A DNA stretch of 18,935 bases, taken from assembly GCA_012520015.1 (NCBI GenBank), contig JAAYPD010000376.1, positions 1 through 18,935 on the forward strand. Reading direction: 5' to 3'. Each line of letters opens with the position of its first letter. The first letter of the stretch is position 1. The translations under genes were made by a program, and so were the position numbers. The DNA is from Methanomicrobiales archaeon (GTDB taxonomy: Archaea; Halobacteriota; Methanomicrobia; Methanomicrobiales; Methanospirillaceae). Positions 7,418 to 15,602 of this stretch are shown here, one piece after another. The notes beneath the pieces are model-generated. The model made no database searches. It was given only the letters and a program-made list of their open reading frames with translations, and was not told the DNA's origin.

Positions 7418-8228
7418 TTTTCTCAGCAATTATTGTCTCCGCAGCATATACCTGCCTCCCGGTTTCTGTGATCACCCTGAAGTCTGCAGGAATAATCACA
7501 TCCACCTGGCTACCGAACCGTATCATTCCAATCCAGTCGCCCTGCTTTACCTTCTCTCCTTCACTGACATAAGAATCAATGCGTCTGACCAGTCTGGAGG
7601 CAATCTGCACAATCCCAATCTTAACCCCTTCGTTTGCCACAACACATGTATTCCTTTCATTCTCGCTTTGCGAAGCTTCATCTTTCAGCGACAGAAATTT
7701 ACCGCTAAAGTGACGGTTAAGTATTACCTCTCCAGAAATGGGGGCACAGTTTTTATGTACATCGAAAGGGGTCATGTTTATACCTATGTGCCATCCTCCA
7801 TCATTTAGAAGAGAGGTCTTTGTCAGCTCCTCAAGCCGTGATACCTTCTGCTTCTTAACCGATTCCGGAACCTCTCTTTCCGTCAACTTTTTTATGTAGA
7901 TTATCCTGCCGTCTGCAGGGGAAACTATCTGCCCCGGGCCTGCTGAAACCCTTCTTCTGGGAACCCTAAAGAAGCGAATCATTGTCATGACAAAGGCAAG
8001 AAAGATTACCAGGAATACCAGCACAATACCGGTAAACAGCCACTTCCCGGAGATATGCGGACGTATAACAATGAAGACGGCAAAAGCTGATATGATGGCC
8101 ACAGCAGGATTGTCACTCCACAGATACCTGCTGCCTATACGCGTCTTACGGCGCAGGAAGAGATACAAAAGTGTACTCGCTGCCAGTGAAGTGATGAGAA
8201 TTACGAGAAAACTCTGAAGAGGTTCCAT
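7401..8228 (-). CDS. psd: Phosphatidylserine decarboxylase family protein with N-terminal membrane extension
   Basis: A 275-residue pyruvoyl-dependent decarboxylase homologue. SPADG (103-107) and PFDVHKN (154-160) supply the Asp and His expected to drive self-cleavage. ERN (191-193) is conserved, and GS within RFGSQVD (residues 239-240) is the expected cleavage site, where Ser would become the pyruvoyl group. The known family reaction is phosphatidylserine to phosphatidylethanolamine plus CO2. The first about 90 residues hold two to three hydrophobic segments (about 5-25, 42-56, 64-84), an unusually long membrane anchor, with the catalytic part facing the cytoplasm by inference. ATG 8228 directly follows the TAA stop of the ATP-grasp gene. 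It may be the housekeeping enzyme parked in the operon, or an enzyme repurposed for glycan or lipid-carrier modification. No phosphatidylserine synthase is visible nearby. Confidence 0.88.
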   Translation of the reverse strand: MEPLQSFLVILITSLAASTLLYLFLRRKTRIGSRYLWSDNPAVAIISAFAVFIVIRPHISGKWLFTGIVLVFLVIFLAFVMTMIRFFRVPRRRVSAGPGQIVSPADGRIIYIKKLTEREVPESVKKQKVSRLEELTKTSLLNDGGWHIGINMTPFDVHKNCAPISGEVILNRHFSGKFLSLKDEASQSENERNTCVVANEGVKIGIVQIASRLVRRIDSYVSEGEKVKQGDWIGMIRFGSQVDVIIPADFRVITETGRQVYAAETIIAEKNEDTD

Positions 8229-9383
8229 TTAGCGGTTTATGATAAAATCGGGAAGATAAAGCTTTTCAAAGAACCAGGGAGCAGGATCATCAGGTGCCCA
8301 CACCGCATCCTGAACAGGGCGGACTCTCCTGTTCCAGTACCCCGCGCCCCTGAAGAGGAGGGCAAGCCTCACCGGTATATCAGTTGCTGCATGGCAGAAT
8401 GAGGCCTTGCTGTACCCTTCCGCCGGTACAACCGGAAGACCAGCCAGATGATCAAACAGAAGCGGAATGAAAGGTGTTCCGGTTTTTTCAGCTATGATGT
8501 GCCACTTCCACGTTCTGGGATTGACCTCAAGCAACCTGAAAGTCCCGTCTCTTGCATCCCTCTTGAACTCCACCTCGCAAAGACCATTGTATCCTGCAGC
8601 CTGCAGCAAACGCTCACCATACTGCTCCGGTTCGGGAGAGTCTGCTACCTCCGCGTAGGTTGTGGCATTCCCGAAGTCAACAGGATGCTGGCGCATCCTG
8701 CATACGGTAAGAGTGGTGTATTTTCGGCCTCCGAGGTAAAGGAAACAGGCCGAGAACTGGTCACGTCCGTCACCTGGAATAACTTCCTGTATAATAATTT
8801 CAGCGGCAGGTATAACCTTCAGCGCCCTGTCATAGGCAGCCCTGAGTTCATCCCTGTTGTTGCAGAAAAAGACCTTCTTCCCGGTCTTCCTGTAAAAATC
8901 ATACATCACGGCAGGTTTCACTATGCAGGGAAACGGAATGGCAGCATCTTCCAGATCATCAGCCCCCTCAGGAAAGAAGGTAAGAGGTATGGGGATGCCT
9001 GTTTTGTCTGCAAGCCTGTATGTGTTGATCTTATTGTAAAAGATGTCGGTAACCTCGCTACTGTCGGTGCTTACCCTGTAGTGGCGGTTCAGCTCATCCC
9101 TGTTGCGTGAGAGCATCCTGACGTGAAAATCGTTGGTCGGGAAAATCACCCAACCCTCATGGTCTGACATGAAGGTCTTACTGTCAAGGAATCCATGCAG
9201 TTCATCATTGCTGACCCTGTAAAAAGCCCGGCAATACCGTGACCTTCGGGCAATGCACCTTGAAGTCTCATCAATAACTACCGATGAGATACCTCTCCTG
9301 CCAAGTATCCTTACAATCCCCAGAGCCTGCACATGGCCTCCGAGGACAATGGCACCCCTGCCATCAGGCGATGACTCTTTCAT
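8229..9383 (-). CDS. ATP-grasp ligase (carboxylate-amine ligase type)
   Basis: A 384-residue protein with an N-terminal nucleotide-fold preATP-grasp domain (AIVLGGHVQALGIVRILGRRG, residues 11-31; hit split by a GGHVQALG loop), a central ATP-grasp region with VKPA (Lys156) and IIIQE (196-200), and the metal-binding end CEVEFKRD (269-276) with LLEVNPR (284-290). These are the hallmarks of the D-aspartate ligase / carbamoyl-phosphate-synthase-like ATP-grasp group that activates a carboxylate as acyl-phosphate and joins it to an amine. In a polysaccharide locus the likely job is attaching an amino acid or acid to an amino sugar or lipid precursor; this is inferred. It overlaps the end of the preceding GT4 gene by 20 nt and abuts the PSD-like gene with zero gap, so these two enzymes may act in sequence. 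Confidence 0.87.
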   Translation of the reverse strand: MKESSPDGRGAIVLGGHVQALGIVRILGRRGISSVVIDETSRCIARRSRYCRAFYRVSNDELHGFLDSKTFMSDHEGWVIFPTNDFHVRMLSRNRDELNRHYRVSTDSSEVTDIFYNKINTYRLADKTGIPIPLTFFPEGADDLEDAAIPFPCIVKPAVMYDFYRKTGKKVFFCNNRDELRAAYDRALKVIPAAEIIIQEVIPGDGRDQFSACFLYLGGRKYTTLTVCRMRQHPVDFGNATTYAEVADSPEPEQYGERLLQAAGYNGLCEVEFKRDARDGTFRLLEVNPRTWKWHIIAEKTGTPFIPLLFDHLAGLPVVPAEGYSKASFCHAATDIPVRLALLFRGAGYWNRRVRPVQDAVWAPDDPAPWFFEKLYLPDFIINR

Positions 9384-10314
9384 AGACCTCCCTTAATTTC
9401 TTTGCCACAGACCCTGAGTCGAGCCCCAGGCTTATTATCCTTTCCCTTCCGGTACTTCTCCCTTTTAAACTGAGTGCAGCCCTGATATTCTCCGCCACAT
9501 TCTCAGGTTCATGTGAAGAGATAAAGCAACCCTCTGCTCCGCCCGCCAGCCATCTGACATCGCCAACATCCGTTGAGACCACCGGGCAGTTGCATGCCAT
9601 TGCCTCCTTGACCACGTTGGGACTCCCTTCCCATTTTGATGTAAGCAGCAACAGATCCGCCGCATTAAGATACGAGGGAACTTCATCATGAGGTATTCCT
9701 GAAAGGAAGATCAGATCAGCCTTCGGGTCACCAAGCAGTTCCATTGCCTTTTCTGCCAGAGCGGGATTCTTTTCACGACGTTCTGCTGAAGAACCGAATA
9801 GTACCATCTTTCGTGCAGGAGCATAACCGATATGTGCCCGGGCATCTGCCCTGTCTGCCGGTCTGAACAGCCTGATATCAACTCCGTTGGGAATCACTTC
9901 AGCCGCCTGAAGACCAAGCTTATCCTTCATCTTCTGCGATTTTACAACGGTGGTATTCCATCTGAGACGGTAAAAAACACGGCTCAGCCCCCTTACCACA
10001 GGCGACATATGAACATCAGACCCCATCAGTGACACCACCAGCGGAAATCTCCCTGCCAGTGAAGCGACAAAGGCACTCAGGCTGTAGTGGGCATGCACCA
10101 GGTCATAACGGCCACTCTTCCAGGCTCGCCTGACAGCCGGAACAGCAGAGAGATATCCTGAAATGCCCGGGCCTGAAAGAAGGTAATCAACCTCTATTCC
10201 TGCCTCCTTAAGCGATTCCCCCTGACTTATGACAACCTGGCCCGGCTTCCCGTTTTTCCCGCTTGATACAAATAATACCTTCACTGCAGTAACCCTGTGC
10301 TGACTTCGTTTCAA
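9364..10314 (-). CDS. Glycosyltransferase family 4 (GT-B)
   Basis: A retaining GT4-type glycosyltransferase of 316 residues if read from TTG 10314, which overlaps the previous stop codon by 3 nt (TTGA). The better biological start is probably GTG 10284 (306 residues, beginning MKVLFVSS), because that places the first Rossmann strand at the N-terminus as in the family. Visible motifs, numbered from TTG: VHAHYS (73-78), GSDVHMSP (98-105), VIPNGVD (140-146), and the donor-binding E-x7-E motif from E229 to E237 within KWEGSPNVVKEAM, followed by CPVVSTDVGDV. It is expected to act at the inner face of the cytoplasmic membrane, adding a sugar to the lipid-linked repeat unit. Donor and acceptor cannot be read from sequence. 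Confidence 0.9.
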   Translation of the reverse strand: MKRSQHRVTAVKVLFVSSGKNGKPGQVVISQGESLKEAGIEVDYLLSGPGISGYLSAVPAVRRAWKSGRYDLVHAHYSLSAFVASLAGRFPLVVSLMGSDVHMSPVVRGLSRVFYRLRWNTTVVKSQKMKDKLGLQAAEVIPNGVDIRLFRPADRADARAHIGYAPARKMVLFGSSAERREKNPALAEKAMELLGDPKADLIFLSGIPHDEVPSYLNAADLLLLTSKWEGSPNVVKEAMACNCPVVSTDVGDVRWLAGGAEGCFISSHEPENVAENIRAALSLKGRSTGRERIISLGLDSGSVAKKLREVYERVIA

Positions 10315-11648
10315 TCCTTCGTACGGTCAACTACCAGCCTGAACTTACCACTTCCTGATACGGCAATCTTGTCCACAATCCTGATCTCATAACCGATTCT
10401 TCCCTTCAGGTATTCACTCAGCGCCTCTTCAATTATCTCCATATCTGCAGGTAAAAACCTCTCAGAAGTCTCCAGGTTGATGCGCAGCATGTCTGCGTCA
10501 ATCTTTTCAACCTGGTACTGTTTCAGCCCGTTTACCTTTTTGAGCAGCATACTGCCGAAGAAGCTGGGTACTGAGAGCATTCCGCCATCAGGAAGGGTTA
10601 TAATGTCAACCTCGCGGCCGGAGACTGCCCTCAGCCTTGAGAAACCTATGCTGCATTCATGGCTGCTGCCTTCATCGGGTATCGCCATATCACCGTTTTT
10701 GTAACGGAGCATCGGGAATGCAAAATTGTCAAGGTCAGTTACATAAACCTCCCTGTTCCCGGCTTCATCAACCGGCTCCCCGTACTCAATATAAACATGA
10801 GGGTCAATGATATGGTAAAGGCCACATTCAGCACACTCATAGGCAATGCTGTTAACCTCACTGCAGCCGTATGTGTCATAGACAGGACCGATGGCCTCCT
10901 CTATTGACCTTCTCTGATAATCATGCAGGTTTTCAGCGGTGGTAAGGACATATCTGGGCGGATGGCTTAATACCAGATTATTGTTCTTCAGGTACTCCGC
11001 AAAATGGCATATTGCATTCGTGTACCCGTCAATGTAATCATACTTCTCCCTGGTAATAGTATCGTAAAGGTCGCGCAGCCGGCTGCCGTCATGGAGGGTG
11101 TATGCAGGAAACTTGTGATGCCTGAAGATTTTTGCCTTTAACCTTGAGGTGAAACGACCCCACTCCTCATTCACCGTTGTGGGGTTGCCCCAGATGTGCA
11201 GTCCCTTCATTGACATCCTCCACCCGGAGAATGACCAGCCCAGAAGATGTGCAGCCAGCCCGGCGCTGGTAGCCCTGCTGTCTTTCCTGTAAAAGATTGG
11301 CTGGCCGGTTGACCCTCCTGATGACCCTGCAGAGAGCTTTTTGTTCCGGTAACCGGAAGCAATCAGCTCCTGCCAGTGATCCTGCAGATCCTTTCTGGTA
11401 AGGGGAGGGATGATCCTCATCTGTTCCAGTGATGTGAAATCTTCCGCAGAAAAGCCACACTCCCGGAATCTCTCACTGTAAAAAGGAACATCACGTTCAC
11501 AGTGCACCAGCAACTGCTTCAGCCTGGCAAGCCTGTAAGCTTCCGTCTCACTACGCGGAGCATCTCTCAACCGCTCGAAACGGTTAAGATACCGAAGAGT
11601 ATTCTGCCCTTTTATGAGATCTGACAGAAAGATACTGAATCTTGTCAT
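10311..11648 (-). CDS. PaaK/CapK-like adenylate-forming enzyme
   Basis: A 445-residue member of the phenylacetate-CoA-ligase-like branch of the ANL superfamily, the group often called CapK in capsule loci. AGSSGGSTGQP (107-117) is the phosphate-binding loop, DTYGCSEV (258-265) is the adenine/substrate motif, and CAECGLYH (272-279) carries the Cys pair often seen in this group. A small C-terminal domain follows. The family activates a carboxylic acid as acyl-adenylate and usually passes it to CoA. In glycan loci it is thought to supply acyl or amino-acyl groups, which is inferred here. Length is normal. It shares an ATGA overlap with the upstream AsnB-like gene, which suggests translational coupling and a linked step. 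Confidence 0.9.
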   Translation of the reverse strand: MTRFSIFLSDLIKGQNTLRYLNRFERLRDAPRSETEAYRLARLKQLLVHCERDVPFYSERFRECGFSAEDFTSLEQMRIIPPLTRKDLQDHWQELIASGYRNKKLSAGSSGGSTGQPIFYRKDSRATSAGLAAHLLGWSFSGWRMSMKGLHIWGNPTTVNEEWGRFTSRLKAKIFRHHKFPAYTLHDGSRLRDLYDTITREKYDYIDGYTNAICHFAEYLKNNNLVLSHPPRYVLTTAENLHDYQRRSIEEAIGPVYDTYGCSEVNSIAYECAECGLYHIIDPHVYIEYGEPVDEAGNREVYVTDLDNFAFPMLRYKNGDMAIPDEGSSHECSIGFSRLRAVSGREVDIITLPDGGMLSVPSFFGSMLLKKVNGLKQYQVEKIDADMLRINLETSERFLPADMEIIEEALSEYLKGRIGYEIRIVDKIAVSGSGKFRLVVDRTKD

Positions 11649-13375
11649 ATATCATTTTTTGGATTTCCCCTCAGGGGGATCTCTCTATCTTCTGCAGCAG
11701 CCATGGCAATTAAGAGGCTGAGGATAGTATAAAGAGTGCTGTTTGCCGCCTGCCCCGAATCAGCCATAATCTCCTGATTGAAAAATCCGGGGTGAACATA
11801 CACCTTTCTGAAGAATTCCGCATTGTGCCTGAAAGCCCTGCCCGCGCTGAAGAGGTCAGTTGCCGGATCCAAAGGCCTGCTTTTCTTCCTTACATAACCC
11901 CTGACCACTTTAAGCCTGCCGGCAAGAGTCAGAAGATCATCCGGACAATAACCCTTGTCTGTGATCATCTTTCCCAGCTGCGGAGCAGCCTCTCTTATGA
12001 TCTGTGCATAAAGAACCTGTCCCTTGTATCTTTTAAAGGGGTTCTTCTCAAAAAATTCAGAATAGACCCCGGCATATCCGGTTCCCAGAATGATCTTCAT
12101 GAATTCTGCATCAAGAAACGGGGTCCGGTTCTTGAGATGTATGTACTGATTTACCATCTCTGCCCCGAAATACTTCCTGAAAACCTCTTCGAAGATGAAA
12201 ACATAAAACCTTTCGTTCCTGGTCAGCTCTCTGTAGTTCCGGTTGAAACAGGGCAATGTCAGCAGGCTCTGCTTCAGCTGATCCCACTCCTCATCAAATG
12301 CCCCTTTGGCCAAAGAGCTGAACTGGCTGCTCCCGCGAATGACCTCGAATGCCTCATCAGCGGAGTTGCTGCTGAAGAGCGATACCAGGTTCGGTGAAAT
12401 TGTAACACCCCTGACATTTGCTGCCCGGAATAGTTCGCTTCCAAAGTTTCCGGTAATCATACAATCTGAATGACGCTTGAGTATCTTTGCCGCATAAAGA
12501 TAATGACCGCGAACAAATGAGGCTGTTCCTGATGCATTCAGTATAAACTCAATACCGTTGTCGAGACTCCCCATTCTAACATAATCATCATCAAGCAATA
12601 TCTTCAGGTAAGGCAGCCCTGCTTCCCCGGTCACCAGGTCAGGAATCTCAACATCCTTTGATCCGGGTGCCCCGAAGCTGAAGCAGAGCATGTCACCACC
12701 TGCAGCCAGGCCTGCAGCCACAAGCGTTCTGCTGTCAAGGCCCCCGGTAAATGCATTGAGATACTTACCGGCCGGAATATATTTTTTAACTGTATCAAGA
12801 AAAGCTGCGTTGACGCTCTCCCCTGCACGCCTCCATGGCAGCGGATCAGCTGAAAAGAGGTCTTCCGTGGCCGTATGCCTCACAAGCTTTACTGACCCCT
12901 GCCTTACCTCCATGTAGCTGTTTGAGGGAAGCAGGCTTATCCTTTCAATTATACTGTAATTAAAGAGAGGATAATTGAAGAGTACAGTCTCCAGGACGAA
13001 TCTGCGCGAAACAGTGTCAAGGCCTGCATAGCGACCAAGTTCAAGTGCATTACCTGACAGAACCACTTCTCCCTCTTTTTCACAGTAATAGATAGGAAGG
13101 ATGCTGAACAGCGAATTCCCGGCAAAGAACTCCCTCTCCTTCCTGTTGAGTATCAGGAAATAATAGTGACCGCGTACCCGCGAAATGAGTGACACGGGAT
13201 CAATTACCACATCCGGATCTGTAACAAACTCATCACCTCCCACCGGATCACCCCACATCACCAGCTCATGGACTGAATCTGAGTAGTCAACCACAAAGGG
13301 AGGGCTCTTCACAAAGAGTTGCTTCAACCCGGAATCCGGTACAGCTGATGGGATCTCCAACAGAAAGTCCGTCAT
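11645..13375 (-). CDS. Asparagine-synthase-like amidotransferase without glutaminase cysteine
   Basis: A 576-residue protein with the two-domain layout of AsnB-type enzymes. The N-terminal about 180 residues look like the class II glutamine amidotransferase fold (RGHYYFLILNR and LSGNALELGRYAG resemble its strands), but the chain begins MTDF, so the catalytic Cys2 is missing. The synthetase domain has the pyrophosphate-binding loop FTGGLDSR (209-216), followed by the expected ATP-binding strand. It probably adenylates a carboxylate and transfers an amine, either from free ammonia or from an amino group on the substrate, as in beta-lactam-synthetase relatives. Asn-synthase-like proteins are common in exopolysaccharide loci, where amidation of uronic acids is suspected. 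It lies 21 nt after the deacetylase gene and overlaps the PaaK-like gene by 4 nt. Confidence 0.88.
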   Translation of the reverse strand: MTDFLLEIPSAVPDSGLKQLFVKSPPFVVDYSDSVHELVMWGDPVGGDEFVTDPDVVIDPVSLISRVRGHYYFLILNRKEREFFAGNSLFSILPIYYCEKEGEVVLSGNALELGRYAGLDTVSRRFVLETVLFNYPLFNYSIIERISLLPSNSYMEVRQGSVKLVRHTATEDLFSADPLPWRRAGESVNAAFLDTVKKYIPAGKYLNAFTGGLDSRTLVAAGLAAGGDMLCFSFGAPGSKDVEIPDLVTGEAGLPYLKILLDDDYVRMGSLDNGIEFILNASGTASFVRGHYLYAAKILKRHSDCMITGNFGSELFRAANVRGVTISPNLVSLFSSNSADEAFEVIRGSSQFSSLAKGAFDEEWDQLKQSLLTLPCFNRNYRELTRNERFYVFIFEEVFRKYFGAEMVNQYIHLKNRTPFLDAEFMKIILGTGYAGVYSEFFEKNPFKRYKGQVLYAQIIREAAPQLGKMITDKGYCPDDLLTLAGRLKVVRGYVRKKSRPLDPATDLFSAGRAFRHNAEFFRKVYVHPGFFNQEIMADSGQAANSTLYTILSLLIAMAAAEDREIPLRGNPKNDI

Positions 13376-13396
13376 TATTATCTCCTCTGTTTTTGC

Positions 13397-14536
13397 CTAT
13401 ATGTTTCTTACCCTCCTGGAGATGTTCAGGAGCTGGTACCATGGTGCCTGACCCGAAAAAGCCCTCATCCTGAACCTTGTCCGGGCTCTTTTTACAGGGC
13501 TTGAAAGGTCCACCACCGCTCTGTCGGGAATTCTTGTCACATCATCTCTTCTCACCCCTCTGGCCTTTCCTGTTGTGGTCATGCGATAACCGGCTTCCAG
13601 TGCCTTTCTGTGCAGGAAGTCATTGTTGGCGCCGTGCGGCCAGCATAGAAAATCTACTGATTTGCCAAGTTTCTCGCCGATGATCTCTCTTGACAGGGTA
13701 ATCTCCCGGGTGACACGGTCATCATATTCCTGGTCTGTCTCCCTGCCAACAATCAGTCTGTCACCGGCACAATAGGCTTCATAAAGCGGTTGTGCCAGCC
13801 TGAAGGCAGCCTCCGGATCATATGAATCAAAGTCAAAATCCCTAAAGAGCGCCACACACTCATCGATAAAATCCGGATTGATCTCCACCTTCCTTGCTAC
13901 CAACGCCGGTCTCTCCTCGAACAACGGGAATCCATAAGGTAAAACCGAGCCCAGATCGGGCATCCCAATATAATAAGGTTTTATCTCCGGATGGGCATTG
14001 ATGGCCGGATAGAGAATATTGCCACCTGGATGATGGAATCCGGTAAGTCTTTCAGACACAAAATACTTTGTATGCGTCAATGAGTGAGATTGTATGTCAA
14101 TCAGCCCTGAATCCTGCATAATGCGCATCTCATCCCATGAAAGAAATCCCCATCCGGGTATCGTGCCGTCGCTACCGGAATCAACAGCCCGCTCTTCGGA
14201 ATTTGGGCGACAGCCGGCACGTTTATCAACAAATTCAGGAGAGACAAAGATTGTTGCCTTCATCCCATGTTTTTTAAGGAGGGGAAATGCATAAACCCAG
14301 TTGTCAAGATATCCGTCATCAAAGGTTATGAGCAATGGGTTTTTCACGGGTGGCATCTCACCTGTTCTAATCTTCAGGTATTCCCCGGGTGAGATTGTTG
14401 TATAGCGCCTGCCCAGCCATACCAGGTGTTTCTCAAAAAGCTCCGTACTGACGGTCAGGAAACTCTTTTCCCAGTCAGGCTTTACCGGCCCTACACTGTG
14501 ATAATAAATAACCGTAAGTCTGTGCCGATTAGTCAT
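13397..14536 (-). CDS. Polysaccharide deacetylase (NodB/CE4 family)
   Basis: A 379-residue NodB-type carbohydrate esterase. VIYYHSVGP (9-17) opens the barrel, TFDDG (71-75) provides the catalytic base and metal Asp, SHSLTH (150-155) provides two metal histidines, and FLCWPHGANND (296-306) is the fourth motif region. An insertion of about 140 residues sits between SHSLTH and the CWPHG motif, larger than in the minimal NodB domain, and may shape substrate choice. No signal peptide is evident, so it probably acts on the cytoplasmic side or on lipid-linked sugars. Expected reaction: N-deacetylation of a GlcNAc-like residue. It overlaps the preceding GT4 gene by 8 nt. The TFDDG-type core differs from the RHDVD-type protein at 4164, so the two are not recent duplicates. 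Confidence 0.92.
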   Translation of the reverse strand: MTNRHRLTVIYYHSVGPVKPDWEKSFLTVSTELFEKHLVWLGRRYTTISPGEYLKIRTGEMPPVKNPLLITFDDGYLDNWVYAFPLLKKHGMKATIFVSPEFVDKRAGCRPNSEERAVDSGSDGTIPGWGFLSWDEMRIMQDSGLIDIQSHSLTHTKYFVSERLTGFHHPGGNILYPAINAHPEIKPYYIGMPDLGSVLPYGFPLFEERPALVARKVEINPDFIDECVALFRDFDFDSYDPEAAFRLAQPLYEAYCAGDRLIVGRETDQEYDDRVTREITLSREIIGEKLGKSVDFLCWPHGANNDFLHRKALEAGYRMTTTGKARGVRRDDVTRIPDRAVVDLSSPVKRARTRFRMRAFSGQAPWYQLLNISRRVRNI

Positions 14537-15590
14537 TAAATGAGGTATATATGGCGTTCAGCTTTTTAATATAGGCCTCTTCAGAAAATCTCTTGCGGAA
14601 ATCACGGCATGCATTCCCGGCTGCAGAGAGAAGGGCTTCATAATCACGGAGCCTGGCAATCACCTGTTCTGCAATATCTTCCTCTGTTGAAAGAAGAAAG
14701 AGAGGATAATCGCGGAAAATCTCCTGCATTGAGGGTATGCCTGAAGCAATAACGGGAGTTCCACACAGGATGCTCTCCACTACAACATTCCCGAAAGATT
14801 CATATTCTGATAAAAAGAGAGTCAAATCAGCCTCCCGGAAGACATTTTCTATATCACTGCGATATCCTTTGAGGAAGATGTAACTCCCGGCCGACAGGCA
14901 TGTGATCTTATCGTGAAGCTGCTGCTCAAGCGGCCCTGACCCATAGATCTCAAAGAGCGTATTGTCAAGTGTGGTGTGAATTGCCGCAGCTGTTTCTATC
15001 CAGCTTATAAGATTCTTTCCCGGGGCCAGTCTACCGGCATAAACTATCTTCATCATCCCCGGTTTCCTCTCATGAGTGGCAGGTGCAAATCTTACACTTC
15101 CCACGGGGTTATACACAACATCTATCTCCGGTCTCCGGCTTACCTTTTCCAGAAAAACCTGTCTGCTGTACTCTGAATTGGCAATTACTTTCATGTTCCG
15201 ACTGAGAGCAAGTCTCCATAACAAGCGACGGACGATCTGCTGGAAGTTGTTGGTCCAGTACCTTGTCCCCCGTATGCTGTAAATGATTCTGCGTGCGCCC
15301 GCAAGCTTTAAGGCAAGGAGGAAGTAGGGCCCCAGATTAAACAGGTGAAAAACATCATTCCTGTAACTGCGGGCATACTTCCACAGCCTGAAAAGGGCAA
15401 CTGAATTGCTTCCTGAGCCACAGGTCACGGGTATGTCGGTTCCTTCGTAAACATCCAGCTGATCCTCAGCACGGGGCCTGATTACAAATACCCGGAAGCT
15501 GTGACCGCTGAATGAGCCAACCAGCCTCGAAGACAATACTTCAATACCACCCGGGGCTGAATAGAAATGTACCAGGTGTACCCTTCTCAC
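14529..15590 (-). CDS. Glycosyltransferase family 4 (GT-B)
   Basis: A 353-residue GT4 enzyme. SAPGGIEV (11-18) is the N-terminal glycine loop, VYNPVG (159-164) and YAGRLAPGKN (184-193) mark the start of the C-terminal Rossmann domain with the donor-phosphate-binding RxxxxK pattern, and E264/E272 form the E-x7-E motif within EYESFGNVVVE. Expected to transfer a sugar from a nucleotide donor to the growing lipid-linked oligosaccharide in the cytoplasm. It lies 12 nt after the CgeB-like gene and overlaps the deacetylase gene by 8 nt. Confidence 0.93.
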   Translation of the reverse strand: MRRVHLVHFYSAPGGIEVLSSRLVGSFSGHSFRVFVIRPRAEDQLDVYEGTDIPVTCGSGSNSVALFRLWKYARSYRNDVFHLFNLGPYFLLALKLAGARRIIYSIRGTRYWTNNFQQIVRRLLWRLALSRNMKVIANSEYSRQVFLEKVSRRPEIDVVYNPVGSVRFAPATHERKPGMMKIVYAGRLAPGKNLISWIETAAAIHTTLDNTLFEIYGSGPLEQQLHDKITCLSAGSYIFLKGYRSDIENVFREADLTLFLSEYESFGNVVVESILCGTPVIASGIPSMQEIFRDYPLFLLSTEEDIAEQVIARLRDYEALLSAAGNACRDFRKRFSEEAYIKKLNAIYTSFND

Positions 15591-15602
15591 TGATATTCCT
15601 GT

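Noticed and set aside
8448..9110. A 220-codon plus-strand open frame
   Set aside because: It is antisense to the ATP-grasp gene, whose motifs are intact, and its translation has no recognisable pattern.
11792..12397. A 201-codon plus-strand open frame
   Set aside because: It is antisense to the synthetase domain of the AsnB-like gene and has no family features.
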